Assembly: GCA_000349905.1 (NCBI GenBank)
Contig: KB722748.1
Coordinates: 430,798-494,797 of the forward strand
DNA length: 64,000 nt
Direction of reading: 5' to 3'
Origin: Volvariella volvacea V23
Lineage: Eukaryota > Basidiomycota > Agaricomycetes > Agaricales > Pluteaceae
This document shows positions 46,564-60,210 of this stretch, one piece after another. The position numbers and the translations under genes are program-made. The notes beneath the pieces are model-generated. The model ran no database searches, was not told where the DNA came from, and was given only the letters and a program-made list of their open reading frames with translations. Numbering within the stretch: the stretch's first letter is position 1; every line of letters starts with the position of its first letter.

Positions 46564-48976
46564 ATGGCGGCACCCCAAGCTTCAGCCGCTCAAGCAATTG
46601 GAGAATATTTGCAATCACCCGATGATTTAGCCAAGGTCTCAGCATTCCGCAAGAAACTCGAGAAGGAGAAGGCATCTATCGACGCAAGGCTAAAGAATGG
46701 TGTACGGGAACAGCTACAGGCTACAAGGGAGGGCCTACGGAAATTGTTACGGACGAGGGATAACATCCAGGCCATACGAGACGAGATGATGGTAATTGAG
46801 CGACAGTGCGAAGACCCTCAAAACTCTGTACCCACATTCGACCAGATAAGTAGAGTATGTGCACATCCATGCCGTCCGTATGTCAATGTGAACTCACCAG
46901 AAGTGTAGGTTTCCCTGGTTCACCGTAATTTCGAGCATACAGAAGAGATGATCAACAACCTTCTGGAGATGGAGAGTAGACTCGATGCGCTAGAAGATAT
47001 GTTGGAGGCAGACAGTCAAGACATCCTAGGACCAGCTCCAAATCTGCTCATCATCCATTATCAACTCAACCAGCTGGAGGCCTTTCGCAATCAGACTATG
47101 CACCAGGCGAAACAAGCATCCGCCAAGTCACGCGAGAATCTAGCACGGAGGTTCGAGAGGTTGAATAATGTTATTGAAGGATTCGACCAATATATTGTTG
47201 GGCTGGCTCGCAATATACTTCCTCTAGTGCAGGAGGGACAAAGGGGTGTAGTTGTAAGGTTGATTAAGATAGCAGAGATAGAAGGGAAGGAGGATGAAAA
47301 AGTATGTAATGCTAGCAAAAACATCGTGTCATCCTTTACTCAGTTATTGCATCCCAGGCTATTGCCATTCGATTGGTCAAGAAAGCTGCAAATCTCGACG
47401 CCGCTTCAAGATTCAAATCCATGCAAGCTAACGCTCGCGTACTCAAGCACTACCGTGCCAAAATTTCACAAGCCATTACAGAGTCGATCAAAGAGGTCTT
47501 TGAACAGACTTACGCGCGCTATGAAGGCAATCCAGTTGGATTCCTTCAAAACATAAATTGGATGTACGACGACATCGTCATCGTCGAACGAGACGTCGTT
47601 CCTTGTTTCCCACCGGATTACGAGATCTATAATGCTTTCGTCCGACAGTACCATAAAGCTCTAAACGATATCGTCAAACGCATGGTGTCCAAGAATCCAG
47701 AAGCGAGCCTCATCCTTGCACTTCTCGACTGGCTCAAGCAATACAAGAAAGACATGAAGGACCTTAGAGTCCCTTCCGAGCTCGTCGAGCCTCCACTACT
47801 CGATGGCAAGGAACAAAACCTGATCGACGATTACATGCAGCTTATCATCAAGAAACTTGATGAGTGGTCGGCAAACCTCATGAAAACCGAAATCGGGGAG
47901 TTTACTAAACGAGAAGAACCACCAGAGGTAGATAATGATGGGATGTACGGGACACAGGGAGCCGTCATTCTGTTCCAAATGGTCAACCAACAAGTCGACC
48001 TTGCCACGGAGAGCGGTCAAGGTGTTATCTTGGCAAGAGTGGTCAGCGAAGTAAATCGGGTTATGAAAAGCATACAAGATCAGTGGGTCAAAACCGTCGA
48101 ATCCGAGTTCAAGAAGCAGGTTGAGAAACCAGAGGAGGTCGCTGGTGGTCTAGTGGAATATTGCATCGCACTAGCGAACGATCAACTCAAATCCGCCGAC
48201 TACGCAGAGGCTCTACTCGCCCGCCTCGAGCCACTCGTATCAGAAAAATACCGAGTTCCCATAAACGAAAAGCTCAACGATGCAATAGACGGCTACCTAG
48301 ACGTCGCGAAGAAATGCACCCAGACCCTCATCGACATCATCCTCAACGACCTCAAACCGGCTACCAAGAACCTATTCCAACCGCCCTGGTACGATGGCGT
48401 CATGAGCCAAATCGTCGAAACCATCCGCGACTATCTCACCGACTACCAATCCTTCCTCAACCCTACACTCCTCGACATCTTGGTGGAAGACCTCCTCGAC
48501 GCCCTTCTCGTAACATATATCAACGCACTCGCAAATTCTCCAAAACTCCGGATGCCGGCAGCGCCGGAACGCATGCGAGAGGACATCAACGATCTCTTCA
48601 AATTCTTCAGCACCCTCAAACCGCCCAAAGAGCTGGAAGCTACGTTTGAAGTGATGGAGATGATCTTGGCGTTGCTTGAGGCCTCGAAGGATATGGTGTT
48701 TTTGTCGTTTTGGTCGTTTGCTAGGGTGCATGGGCCGAATATCGCTTTTGTGGAGGGACTCATGAAGGCGAGAGGGGATTTGGATAGGTCGGCGGTTAGT
48801 GATGTTATGGAGAGTGTCAAGAGGAAGGTCAAGGATGAGGGATTGACTGATCGTAAGTTTCGGTTGGTTTGGTTTTGTCTGGGAGTCTGGCTGAAGCGCG
48901 TTTGGCAGCTGCTGAGCCTACTATTATGAAGAAAATCGCAGTTCAGAACGCTCTTTCGCGTTTCCTCAGGTCGTAA
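46564..48976 (+). CDS. SEC6: Exocyst complex subunit Sec6
   Basis: Four exons: 46564..46854, 46909..47301, 47358..48852, 48909..48976; 748 residues. Sec6 is a core subunit of the exocyst, the octameric complex that tethers secretory vesicles to the plasma membrane at hyphal tips and septa. The N-terminal third is a coiled coil (about 20-220) with heptad-rich helices such as LLEMESRLDALEDMLEADSQ. The family block WMYDDIVIVERDVVPCFPPDYEIY is clear, followed by the helical-bundle Sec6 domain to the C-terminus. Length matches the family (about 750-800). The last exon adds PAEPTIMKKIAVQNALSRFLRS, and its acceptor (GGCAG) is fixed by phase. No signal or membrane segment, as expected for a peripheral complex. 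Confidence 0.94.
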
Positions 48977-49317
48977 CCCTATCTACCATCGTTCTATACC
49001 CACTCGACAGTTCCTTTTGACCAATGCTTCTCAACACAACTTCTTTAAGGACCCTTTTCTAACCCGTCTTTGATCTTGCACATCGGATTTGTAACTACAT
49101 GCAATGCATACACCTCTGTATTTTATTTATAATCATACCCATTTCCTACAACCTTTTACCCCCCACACATTTCTTGTCGTCTGTTGTTCCATTAACCTTG
49201 TATATACACCTTAAGGGATCCATCCTGGAGCGATTTCGAAGATAGTAGCCAAAAAGTCCAGTTCCAGCTACTGTAGTGGAAAAAGGGGAAATGGTGACAC
49301 CAGTTTGTTGGCTCTCT
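48977..49317. other. Convergent 3' spacer SEC6/QNS1
   Basis: 341 bp of T-rich DNA between the converging ends of SEC6 and QNS1; probably both 3' UTRs. No frame of interest. Confidence 0.6.
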
Positions 49318-52300
49318 TTACTCCGTCTTGGCTTTGTCGGCCAAACCTGCTTGGGTGGATCTATCGGGAAGAACGGCAGCTATTTCATCAATCTTCTTGA
49401 ACTGCCAAGGGAATCTGGATGGGTATAGGAATGGACGAAGGTCGAAGCCTGCATGCAAAGTATGACAGTCAGTGTACTTTCGTCCAAAATCATGATGTGC
49501 AGGCTTACGATTGTCATCAGGACTATACGATTCCTGTTTACAAAAGTCTGTCAAACCATTGTTCAAAGTAGCAAATCAAGAAAAACGTACTGCATGATAG
49601 GCAGGCGTCAAAGTCGTCATCTTATGCCTATTCCTCGCATGTTCAAAGAAGAACAACTTGACCTTCTCTGCGATCTAAAGAACATATATCCTCAGTCACC
49701 CGTAACTGACTCACGAAAGAGGGTTTTCTTTTTACCTGAACAGGAGACAAGAACGATCCCCACTCGTGAATCAACTTTGTGAACATACTATACGGTCCAC
49801 ATTTTTCAATCTTCCGGAGACGGCCAAAGACGGAGAGTTCATCATATGTCATGCCCATATCTGCCTATCCGTGTATGTGCGTTAATATACGTTATATTTC
49901 AATAGGAAGGAGAATTACTTCATCGGATTGGACGTATGTTTCTGTGATTGGCTCGAGTTCAGCAGTTGGGATGGCGCTCAAGAAGCTACAGAGAAGAGGG
50001 ATTAGCGACCTACAAATGTTAGATTGTGTGAGAGTAGGTACCTAGCCAATATTGGAAGATCAAAGGATGTCTGTGCATGCCCGATAAACTTCTTGAGATC
50101 TGTTTTACTGATGCCTCCAATAGGGTTGATATCAGCTATCGACGTTCGGTTGGTCAGCACTATTCACGGGATATGTTCAGGTGTATGAGTCCTTACCGGA
50201 GGAACAGTCATACTTCGTCAGGTACCCTCGCAAGCTGAATGGATGCGTTTTCAGCTAGTTGAAGGGATAGGTAGAAGGCAAGCCTCACCTTTCATCAACA
50301 TTCGCGCTTCCAAGAACAAGCAAACCTCCGGATTTACCACGAACCCAAGGTAGCAATTGTGCGAACATGTATGCAAGTACCATCCGCAAACGAGCCTGTA
50401 CCCTCACATTGAACAGATGCAGACATAAAGGGGCCAAACCCTCGCACCTGGATGTTTTGCAATGCCAAATTCTCCGCACCTGTGCCCCCTTGACTTCTGA
50501 ATCTAGGACGGGCACCAGTAACGAGGGCAAATAGGTTTCGTACGGATGTGACCACCGTGTCCATGTTTAAATCGATATGGTAACTGCAACCAAGGACGCT
50601 GGATAAGTGATGGTATTTACAAAGGGGTTATATATACACCAACCTTCCAATGGACTCTGCAAGTTGCTTAGCCCGCCTGCGAGTCTCGACACTTGAATTC
50701 TCAGTCCCCATATAACACGTATGGAATATCCTGCTGCAGAATTCTCGTGGATCTGTAGGGATGTACTCTGAATCTTGGGGCTCCCCTATGATACGTCGGG
50801 CGTCTAGTATGACCTGAACCTCTGGCAATAATGGGTTATCCTGACGCTGTCAGAGAAGAGGAGACAGGGGGCTTACCTCCACGACGAGCAGCTTCGGAAA
50901 CGAGTCGGCACATGGAATATGCGATAACCGCTGTAGCACAGCTATCGATGCCTCCACTAAGTGGCAGGAAATACCCTTGCGTGCGAGAGCGTCTCAGGTA
51001 ATCCCATAGCCAACAAGCTGGACCAAGTCTACCAAGCCGTCAGCCCGTCATTCACTATGCCATTCAATTCCCAGAAACTACTTACGCAATTTCCTCTTCA
51101 GGGATATGATACTTCACCTCAATCCTCTTCTCTCCAATCAATCCAACCCTATCCTCCTCACTAACTTCCTCAAACTTGCCACTTGTAAGGGCAAACGGAA
51201 CCTCGATTCTATGGTATCGTTCTGCACTAGCTGCTTGCATACTTCTACTGCTCTTGGCACGGTGAGCGCGAACATCTTCTATGTCGATTGTAGCGGTGAC
51301 GACTTCGACGTCACTAAGTGAGAATTGAGAGCCTTGGGCGACGACACGGCCGTTGACTGCGATCATGGCGCATCCATCGTAGTAAAGTCTGTCGCCGTCA
51401 CAGCCTTGTTGGTTGGCATATAGGTAGACCCCGCCAAGCTATCGGGAATTTGGTCAGTGCGGAACGAGATCTGAAATGATGACAAAATACCTTGAGAGTG
51501 GCCTCCTTGATGAGCTCAACACGAGTGTACAATTTTCGCAGCTCGTGATGACTGCCACTTGAGTTTGTGAAAATCTCGACACCATCTAAACCCATTAGGA
51601 TATGTGGGCTGTCGTAGCAGAACGGATCAGCAGCAAGCTGAAAGAGCACAGAAGTGATATCCACCTCGCAGGAGTGAATAGTTCCTCGCATAGTTCAATA
51701 CCAATGCATGTGTCCTTCGTACTAATAACCGCATCGCCAAAGGGTACTTTAACCTATCACACAGAGGCTCGGGCTTGAGGACCGTCCAAGTGCAAGGAAC
51801 AGAATTGGCGCACCTGTTTAGTAACAGCCTGAATAATCCTCGGGAGATAATGGTCCTCCCATTGCCTGTGCTTCGTCCATGGCGTGAAATACCTCAACTC
51901 TCGATAATTCCCATCGTTCGCCAACCACATCTTGGGCCGTATAAGCAGTATTTGTCGGTCATGTATAATAACTCTGCAGTTGTATATCACGTTCTTGTGG
52001 ACGACTGGCCTGATAGATTGGGGACCCTCGAGGTTAGGCGTTGTGGTCGTGTGATGGAGTAAAAGCATACGCACATTCCGATATCGCATACTATTCCAAT
52101 AGCCTCTTCGGATGCCAGGATCTTGGCCAGGACCTCCCATGAATGCAGCACAGTGTCCCCTATGTCCCCAAGGAATCAGACTCCCACCTGAGGTTCGAGC
52201 CGTGTGCACCCGTTCGTCTCACCTTCAAGGAAGTGGTCGTAGCATCCATAGCCCCTAGCAGACAAGAAACAGCTGAGATAAATTTACACAAAATAGATAG

Positions 52301-52607
52301 GCTTACGGTATCTCGAGCTCTGGTCCAACCCGCAGTGTAGCTCCTCGTGCTTTGGCAGTCGCAATACTAGCCAGGATACGCTCAAGGTTTCCCTTATGGC
52401 AATGATGCGAGATTAGACAATCCATAGTTATTAGACCCGAAGTGCCTTACTTGAAAGTCCAATGCCCATTGATTCAATGAACTATGGAAGGGTCGTAGTG
52501 CTCTGCATCAGCTGGAGGGAGGATGCCTACCATCTGGGAAGTAACGGTGAGATGGACAGACTGTGGATGTGCCGCACTCACGTTGCAAGAGTGATCAGGT
52601 GGCCCAT
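49318..52607 (-). CDS. QNS1: Glutamine-dependent NAD+ synthetase
   Basis: Twenty exons: 52607..52582, 52481..52451, 52392..52307, 52254..52223, 52159..52075, 52009..51814, 51753..51665, 51608..51491, 51438..51086, 51028..50877, 50821..50644, 50583..50448, 50395..50289, 50234..50197, 50135..50042, 49985..49919, 49864..49736, 49674..49591, 49533..49509, 49448..49318; 718 residues (yeast Qns1 is about 714). The enzyme amidates deamido-NAD+ to NAD+ with glutamine and ATP. The N-terminal nitrilase-type glutaminase has [11 protein letters not shown] (Glu), [17 protein letters not shown] (Lys) and [12 protein letters not shown] (nucleophile Cys). The C-terminal synthetase has the ATP-binding PP-loop LSGGIDS and [39 protein letters not shown] and [17 protein letters not shown]. 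Exons as small as 25-38 nt make it easy to misannotate. Every phase closes; the only uncertain junction is after the first 26-nt exon, where the usual A-T-C-S-L-N lacks the Cys. Confidence 0.95.
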
Positions 52608-52873
52608 CTTCTGCGTGCAAGCTCAGGACGGTTGGAGTGCTCAGCGGTAAATGAGGTCACCGGTCAAGCAGATCCTCCTCTCCTGATAACAGCCGCCACG
52701 GAACAGCGGTCCGACTGGCCGATAAGATAACAAATGCCAGTGCATTACTTTGGTATATACAGCGGTATCCAGTATTATCTAGGGGTCTATACGAACATAT
52801 ATCTATCCAACAGGCATAGTGGTATCGTACAACACGCGCGGACACTTCAACGCCTATGCGTATGAGGGTGGTG

Positions 52874-55800
52874 CTAGGGAAACACAATCAGTCGCGAGCT
52901 TTGCCAACGATTCGAATTAGACTCACCAGGTGAACGAGAAGAATTTTGCAACAACGAAACCAACGCAGATCTCTCATCATCAGACAGGTTGTCCGCAAGT
53001 CGCACCAAGCCATCTAGAGCAACCTTCCTATCCTCCTTAACAAGATCAACCATGCTTCGCATAAGGTGATCACTCTTGAGCTGCAAGAGAGTTTGACTGA
53101 GATCAAGCTTCTCAAGGGCTTCGGCCACTTCACGATAGGGTGTTGTTGCATCGATACCAGTAAGCGATTCGAGCAAGTTGACACGGTATTCATGTGTGGA
53201 TTGTGGGCTGGCTTCAGCAAGGTCGCGCAGAATAGAAGATTTAGCAACGCGTGCGCGAACTGCCCAGTAGAAGAAGCGGCGAGCGTCCTTCCAGACAGCA
53301 GGCTTGGCGCAACCTTTTGCTTCCATACGACCAGTGCGGCTGGAAAGGAACATGAGCTAAACTTAATGGAGAAAAAGAATCAAAACTTACTCATGAAGGT
53401 CAGCAAACAGCAAAGCAATTTGTTTATAAGTTGGCTGCAACAGCTTCTCTCGCTTGGCCAATTGCTCCTCAGCAGCTGCACGCTCTTGATCGTCTTTGGC
53501 CTTGTCCTTGCTTTCTCGCTTGAGGGCAGCATATGTGGGATCAAGACGATCCATGAGTGAGAGGATCTTCTCGCGACGTAGCTTGATCTCGACAACACCC
53601 TCGGGTTCAAGAACACCAGCACGAGCATCAACATCAGCGAACATTTCCATTTGCTCAGAGTTGATAGAAGGATCCAAAACGACCCAGGCTCCACCACGGA
53701 GTTCGCCGTTTGGTACTATGTAGACGAAGACAGGTTGCTTGTACGCCGATAGACCGTCAACGATCTTGGATCCTTGCTTCAAGACTTCATCGTACATGTC
53801 CTGTTGACCACCAGAGAATCCACGCCAGTTGGCAAAGATGATCAATGGAAGACCTTCTCTGTTGAAGTCAAAGATGGCCTGGGCGGTCTTGTATGCCGAG
53901 TTGGGATACCACACTTGACCTGCCTCCATAATGCGTTGCTCGAAGGAAGCGGGGTTAGCGGGATCAGCAGGCACGATACGCTCGATAGTGCGAGTCTCGA
54001 CTGCGATAACACCGATGGGGATGCCACCAAGGCGAGCACGACCGACGACGACAGTTTGAGCCCATCCGCTGAGCGTTTCTTGGAAGGAGTCCTTATCGAA
54101 GAAACCACTCAACCACTCCTGGCTTGTTTCGTCGACCTTGCCCTCAATGAACCATCTGGGATCGTAGACGCCCTTAGGAGGCCTATAACCAATATCACGA
54201 TCCCAAGGATCTGAACTCTCGCGTGTAGGAAGTGGTGCACCCTTGTAGTTAGGGATGTAGGAGAGCCACTCCAAGATATGGGATGCACCCTCAAGGTCGC
54301 TACTGGCAGTCAAGTGGGAGACACCATTCTTGAACATGATTTGAGTGCCACCAAGCTGGAGGTTAGACGTGTAGACCTCGCGACCAAGGACCTTGTTAAG
54401 AGCAGGGGCACCGGTCAGAATGATAGGTTGACCTTCTACTTGAACTGCGCGCTCTCCAAGGCGAACGAGGTAGGCACCGATACCCACTGAGCGAGCGGTA
54501 ACGAGTGTGATGGTAAATATGTCGTCGTAAGCACGGGAAGTCTCGCCGGCAATGAGACCAGAGCCGCGTAAGGATTCAACGCCCAAGCCTTCTTGCAGAC
54601 CAATGACATCTGTGATCTTGAATCGGCGCTCTCCATTGACTTCGACTTCCTCAACTCGAACAGCTTCTCCTCCCTTTTCTTGCAACTTGATCATGTTTTC
54701 GGGAGTCAAATACAAGTAGCTGACGCCCTTTTCAGGATGCTCATCGTCATTCCAGGCGGTTGAGAGGAGTGGTAGAACTTCCTCTGCAATACCGATACGC
54801 GCGCCAGAGTTGGCTGATAGATAGATGCGCGGCAAGCCTTGTTCGCGTGCGTATTGCGTCACGAGGTAGAAGAACTGGTCTTCTTGTGGGCCGAAAGAAC
54901 CGATTCTATATGTGATATCATTAGCGACGACGACTACTCTGCGACCCTCTGGGTACTCAGGAGTCCTTAGAGTGAACACCCATGCCACCATACCAAAGGT
55001 GTTATTACCAGGAGCACGGTCGACTTCAACGAGGTGGTCATGTTCATCCAAAACCAATTCGCGAGACTGCAGTAGGACCTTTGGTAGAACCAAGGAAGGG
55101 TTGGTCTTACGGGCTTTAAGCCAGACACTGTGGAGGGCTTTTGAGAAGAGATCCGGGAAGTCGTAAACGTAGGTGGTGCCGATGAGATGTGCTTGGTAAC
55201 GCTTGGGCTGGAGTGACTCCTTCGTTGGGTAGACTTGGTGAACAGGCTGTAAGTGGAGTGGTCCCTTGTCACCGATCGACTTGAGAATGGTGGTGCCCTT
55301 ATCTGTGGTAATTTCCTGGTAGCCATGGTAGTTCACAATGAAACCTGATACGTTCTCGATAATGCAGCGGATTGGAGTGACATTGCCTTCGTTGTCTTCC
55401 AAGGTGATGCGAATCTCAGAGCCGGTGACGTGGAGTCGCCAGAGGCGCTTGCCATGGCGTTCAATGAAACCAGCGATGGCGGCAAGAACATCTTCGTAGG
55501 TCACCGCAAGGTTATAGACAAAGTTCATAAATATGTGGTTGCAATCCGCAGTGCGATGCTGAGCGCTGACGACTTCTAGGGCATCCAAAATGCTCGTTAC
55601 GAGGCGGTCAGTTTCCGAGATCAAGTACTCCGCCATGCTCATCGAACCTCGGAGGCGGCCTGGTCGTACCAAAGCACGAACGAAGAAGCGATTATCAAGT
55701 TGGTTCTCTCGTGCAATGCCATGGTAGATGTGAATTTGCTTGGCTTCCACGAAAACTGGTTTGAGGTTGTAGTTGGAGAGGCGACTAAGCTCAAGCTGGA

Positions 55801-58800
55801 AGGCCAGGGCAGGTTCAATATTACGGATGGCTTGCTCTTCTCCCCACGACCCATCAAATTCACGAAGGGTGAAGTAGACAGGGTAATGTCCGCGTTCGCA
55901 AATGAGAATGGAAACACGACGTACACCGCGCTCAGTGAGAAGTTGGGTGTGTTGATTGATGAATGCGGTGACTCGTTCGGACCAAGCTGCTTCATCCTGG
56001 AGGTTATCGCTCTCATCGAAGATGCGAAGGGCAATGTTGACGACATTGGGGGGTTGGCTGTTAGAGCCATAGCGTTGGCGGTACTCATCGGGATCGAAAT
56101 GAGGGAGTGTGGATACAACTCGCTCAAAGCCACGAGCCAAAGTTTCTAGGTTGGGGAATGATGCAATTGCACCAGTACGAACAGGTTGCTTTTGGTTGCG
56201 GTTGATCATGTAGGTCAAATCGCTAACTGAACCAGCTCGTCGAGGCGGTCTTGTAGAAGTGATTAACAATAAGGAGTGGCGGAGGTAGATAGAACTGCTT
56301 ACCCAACTGTAAGGCGGGGAGTAGAGGGCGGAGAGTGAGATTGGCCAAGGTTGAAGCGCCAAGTCACGATACTGGGTTCAGTTTCGTCCGATGGATCGCC
56401 TTCCTCGTAGTCAATGGACATAAGGGTATATGCACGGTAAGCTCTTCGAACATAAACTTCCAATGCAGCTAAAAAGCGGGAATGAATAGATGGATTGGGA
56501 TGTCATATCAGTGCTCTCACCCAGAACGACCATCGGGTCTTCGTGAGCAAAGAAGGCAGGAAGAACGTCGTAGACAGTGTATCGGGAATCACTCAATTCC
56601 TTGAGAATCTCGGGGGATGGCGTCCTAGGAACACTGTAAATGTAAAGCCTAACGATACTCGGCCAATGCCCTTACCTGGGGGCATCGCCCGGTTCACCGT
56701 AGTAGTTGCTGGAGACGGAGTTTTTCAAGACGGCTTCCATCTGGATGAGGCGTTCTTCGTATGAGGGCATTTGTCCCAAAATTAGTACCTCTCGCGCTTT
56801 CAACGAGACCTCCGTTGAAGACCTAGTTATCATGTCTCGAATCAATTTCTAGGAGTGCTGTCATTTTGAACCTGACTTACTTAGTCTCCAGAGCTGCCAA
56901 TCCTTGCAGGACCTTGGTGAGTCGACTCTCAGGGTTCGAAACGTTGAAGCTCCTGTTCTTTATATGCTCAAGAATCGACAAAACCAACTTTGTCTTGCTC
57001 TTAGCCTTGATGTGACTAAGGACAAGCCCAGCAACTTTATCGAGGTCGTCCTTATGCTGCTCGCGCAGAGCTAGCACCCGTGCTTCAATGCTACCCCCAA
57101 ATAGCTTCTCTGTTCCCTCATAACGCGCGAGGAGATTGGCAATGGTCTCAATCTCGTGTCCTTTCAGACCACCACTGTAACGTTCGAGGACATCGAATAG
57201 TGGGCTAAGGGATGTACGGACAATGGTCCTGTCTTGAGCAGGTACATTGTCCTGGATAAAGTGCTCCATAACCTTCTTCAAGCGGACAGCTGGGAATTCT
57301 TGTTGTTCTCCCTTGGATTTAGCATTGTCTAGGATTGAGCGAATATTATCTTCCAATTTAGAGGGAATACGTCCGGAGAGGGAGGACAAGATGGAATTGA
57401 TCTCAGAGAAGGGAAGCTCCGGGTTCTTAAGAGTTTCAGTCAACTCCTTGAAAGGATTAGGCATGACCGCCGCATTGTCGAAACCATCGAGGAAGTCGTT
57501 GAGCACGCCAATGCAGGTGCTAAGGCGTTGGTGTGGTTTATTTCCGACGAAGGTAGGGGTGCCCATAGGGGGAAGGAGTCCCTCAAATGGTTTGGCATGC
57601 TTAACCCGTGTCGGATCATCGAGAGTGAGAATGCCCAAGATGTCCCCTGGTTCAAGGCTGACACCGGCTTGCTTGATGAGCTGAACAACACCATCCTCCG
57701 ATGCTACCAGAGGCATATACATTTTCATGACCTGAAGAACTCGTTAAATTCATGTCTCTGAACATCGCGAGGTACATACCTCAATCTCGGCATATGGTTC
57801 GCCAGCATTAATGTGATCACCACTATCAACGAAATAGCGAATCAATTTACCAGGGCTAGGGCTTCTGAGCTGGGTTGGGTCGTTCTCTTGTTCGATTAAG
57901 CAAGTCTTTGCATCAATCATAAGGCGCAAAGCGCCAACTTCCTCGCGCCAATACACCGAGTGACTCATTCCATCCAAGGAAACAAGCAAACCACCATCGG
58001 CAAGGGGCCGGGCTCCAACAACCGTTGAGCCTCCATTTAACCACAACGTCCACACAGTCAAGGAAGATTGAGTCGCAGTGATTGGGTATCGGATATTATC
58101 GTAAATGAAATCAATCGTGAACGCTGTCTTCAAGACATCCTTTGCCGGGACCTGACCCTTCTCCAGAACGCGCTTATATTCGGTCCAGCAGGCTTGAGAG
58201 GCAAGATGGGCCTTGGTAACGGCACCACAGATAACAGCGAGGGTTGCATCAGGACGTTCGGCTGTGAGTTTGTTGCTGATAAGGGAATCTAACCAACCAG
58301 TAGTGATGGAGTTCTCCTTGAATGCCTCGAGCTCTAGTAGCTTGATGAGGTACTCGACGGTAGTTCGGAAATCGCCACGAATGCTGAGTTCCTTCAGGGC
58401 AACAATCATGTTCTTTCTACTCTCACCACGATCTTCACCATAAGCGAAGATGTGGCCGAATTGCGAGTCAGCAAACTCATGCAGACCTCCAGCTGTGCTG
58501 ACCGAGAAATAGCCCCAGACGTTGGTACTCGATCGAAAGTTGAGTTCTTGTAAAGAGCCTGATGAGGGCTTGAAGCCAGCGTCGGGATTTTCGGCTGTAA
58601 TACGGACGGCAACAACATGACCCTTGGGTCTGGGCTTGCGTTGAGTTTGGTTTGCCTGGGGATTGATCATGTCGAAATCAATCTCAGAGGTCCCGTTAGG
58701 GGCTACACCGTAGAGCTGGCGGATGTCACGAATACGATGAAGCGGAATACCCATAGCAACTTGAAGCTGAGCAGCGGGTAAGTTGACGCCAGTAACCATC

Positions 58801-60210
58801 TCGGTCGTCGGGTGCTCGACTTGCAAACGTGGATTGAGTTCGAGGAAGTAGAAGTCGTCATCGCTATGGCTGTATAGGTCTTATGTGCGGATAAAAATCA
58901 GCAATATGCATCTAAGAGCAAAGGAGCTGCGCATACATTCCACTGTACCGGCGCTGACATAGCCCACCAACTTGGCAAGTCGGACGGCGGCCCTTTCCAT
59001 CTTCTCGAACGTCTCCTCCTTTGCAATTGTGACAGGGGCTTCCTCAATAATCTTCTGATGTCTGCGTTGAACAGAGCAGTCACGACCGAACAGAGATATA
59101 GCGTTGCCATATTGATCAGCTAAAACCTGGACCTCCAAGTGCCGGGCTTGACCAGCCAGTTTCATGATGAAAATTGGCGATCCTATCCCACAGCGGAAAA
59201 ATGTTAGGATGAGCAAATGTAGAAACGAAGAAGAATGGAAGCACCAGGAATCTCTCCCGCAACAGCTTGGTACGCATTCTTGAATTGGTCAGGATGTTCG
59301 ACCTTCCGAATACCCTTTCCTCCTCCACCTTCGCTAGCTTTAATCATCACTGGCCACCCAATTTGTTCTGCTCGCTGCAACCCCTCTTCAACACTGGTGA
59401 CGCAGGCGTCAGCATAAGCCTTGTCCGGGACAGCTACGTGTCCTGATTCGTTCAAGACGGTTTCTTTAATACCAGTACCTGACCAGGACATTGTAGGTAC
59501 ATCTGCACTTTGTGCGACAATTGTACTAGAAATCTTATCTCCCAAGCTTCGCATGGCGCTTCCAGGGGGACCAATGAAGACAATCTTGTTCTTGGCAAGG
59601 CTTTCAGGCAAGCGCGGGTTTTCTGAAGCGTGACCCCATCCCGCCCATACAGCGTGTACCCCGGCTCTTTCGGCAAGGTCCACAATGAGATCTACATTGG
59701 CGTAGTTGTTGTTATTCGAACCGCCAGGTACTTCGATGTAACGATCGGCCATCCGAATATATTCGGCATTGACCTTGAGATCTTCTGGGGTCGCCATCAC
59801 AGTGAATTCGACCTCGCGTTCACTTCCAAACGTCTCGTAACACCATTGTCTTATCGAGCGGATCTCTTTTACAGCGGCGATACCTGAAACAAAGCATAAG
59901 ATAGATCGGTGGGCATCTTGACGCGCATACATACCGTTGTTGGCAATGAGGACCTGTTATGTCAATTGCACAGTGTGAGCGCGTTATGGCCTAGACGCGT
60001 CAATATAGCTCGCTCGCGTACCTTTGTAATTATAGTGTGCCCGCCATGGCTTTTGACGAAATCGTGGACAAGGCCTGTGGGTGCCTTATCGAGCGAGTTA
60101 CCGCCTTCACATAATAGCAAGGTACAGATATCTCAGCATGGCCCATCCACTCAGGGGTGTATTAGCGCACCTATGAATTGCTGAACTTTGGAGTGGTCGT
60201 AAGTAGACAT
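52874..60210 (-). CDS. ACC1: Acetyl-CoA carboxylase (multifunctional)
   Basis: Twelve exons: 60210..60171, 60104..60022, 59953..59935, 59883..59245, 59182..58937, 58879..57780, 57731..56881, 56822..56676, 56624..56521, 56468..56303, 56249..53391, 53339..52874; about 2239 residues (yeast Acc1 2233). It makes malonyl-CoA from acetyl-CoA, bicarbonate and ATP, the committed step of fatty acid synthesis in the cytosol. Domains in order: biotin carboxylase (~15-530, with [16 protein letters not shown], the Gly-rich ATP loop [11 protein letters not shown] and the active-site [15 protein letters not shown]), biotin carrier with EVMKM (biotin Lys ~712), the long central region, then the carboxyltransferase halves ([32 protein letters not shown]). 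Exon 3 is only 19 nt. The 3' end is ambiguous: reading through gives stop at 52874; a GTGAGT donor at 52925 could splice out a 36-nt intron and end sooner. QNS1 starts 266 bp downstream on the same strand. Confidence 0.96.
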
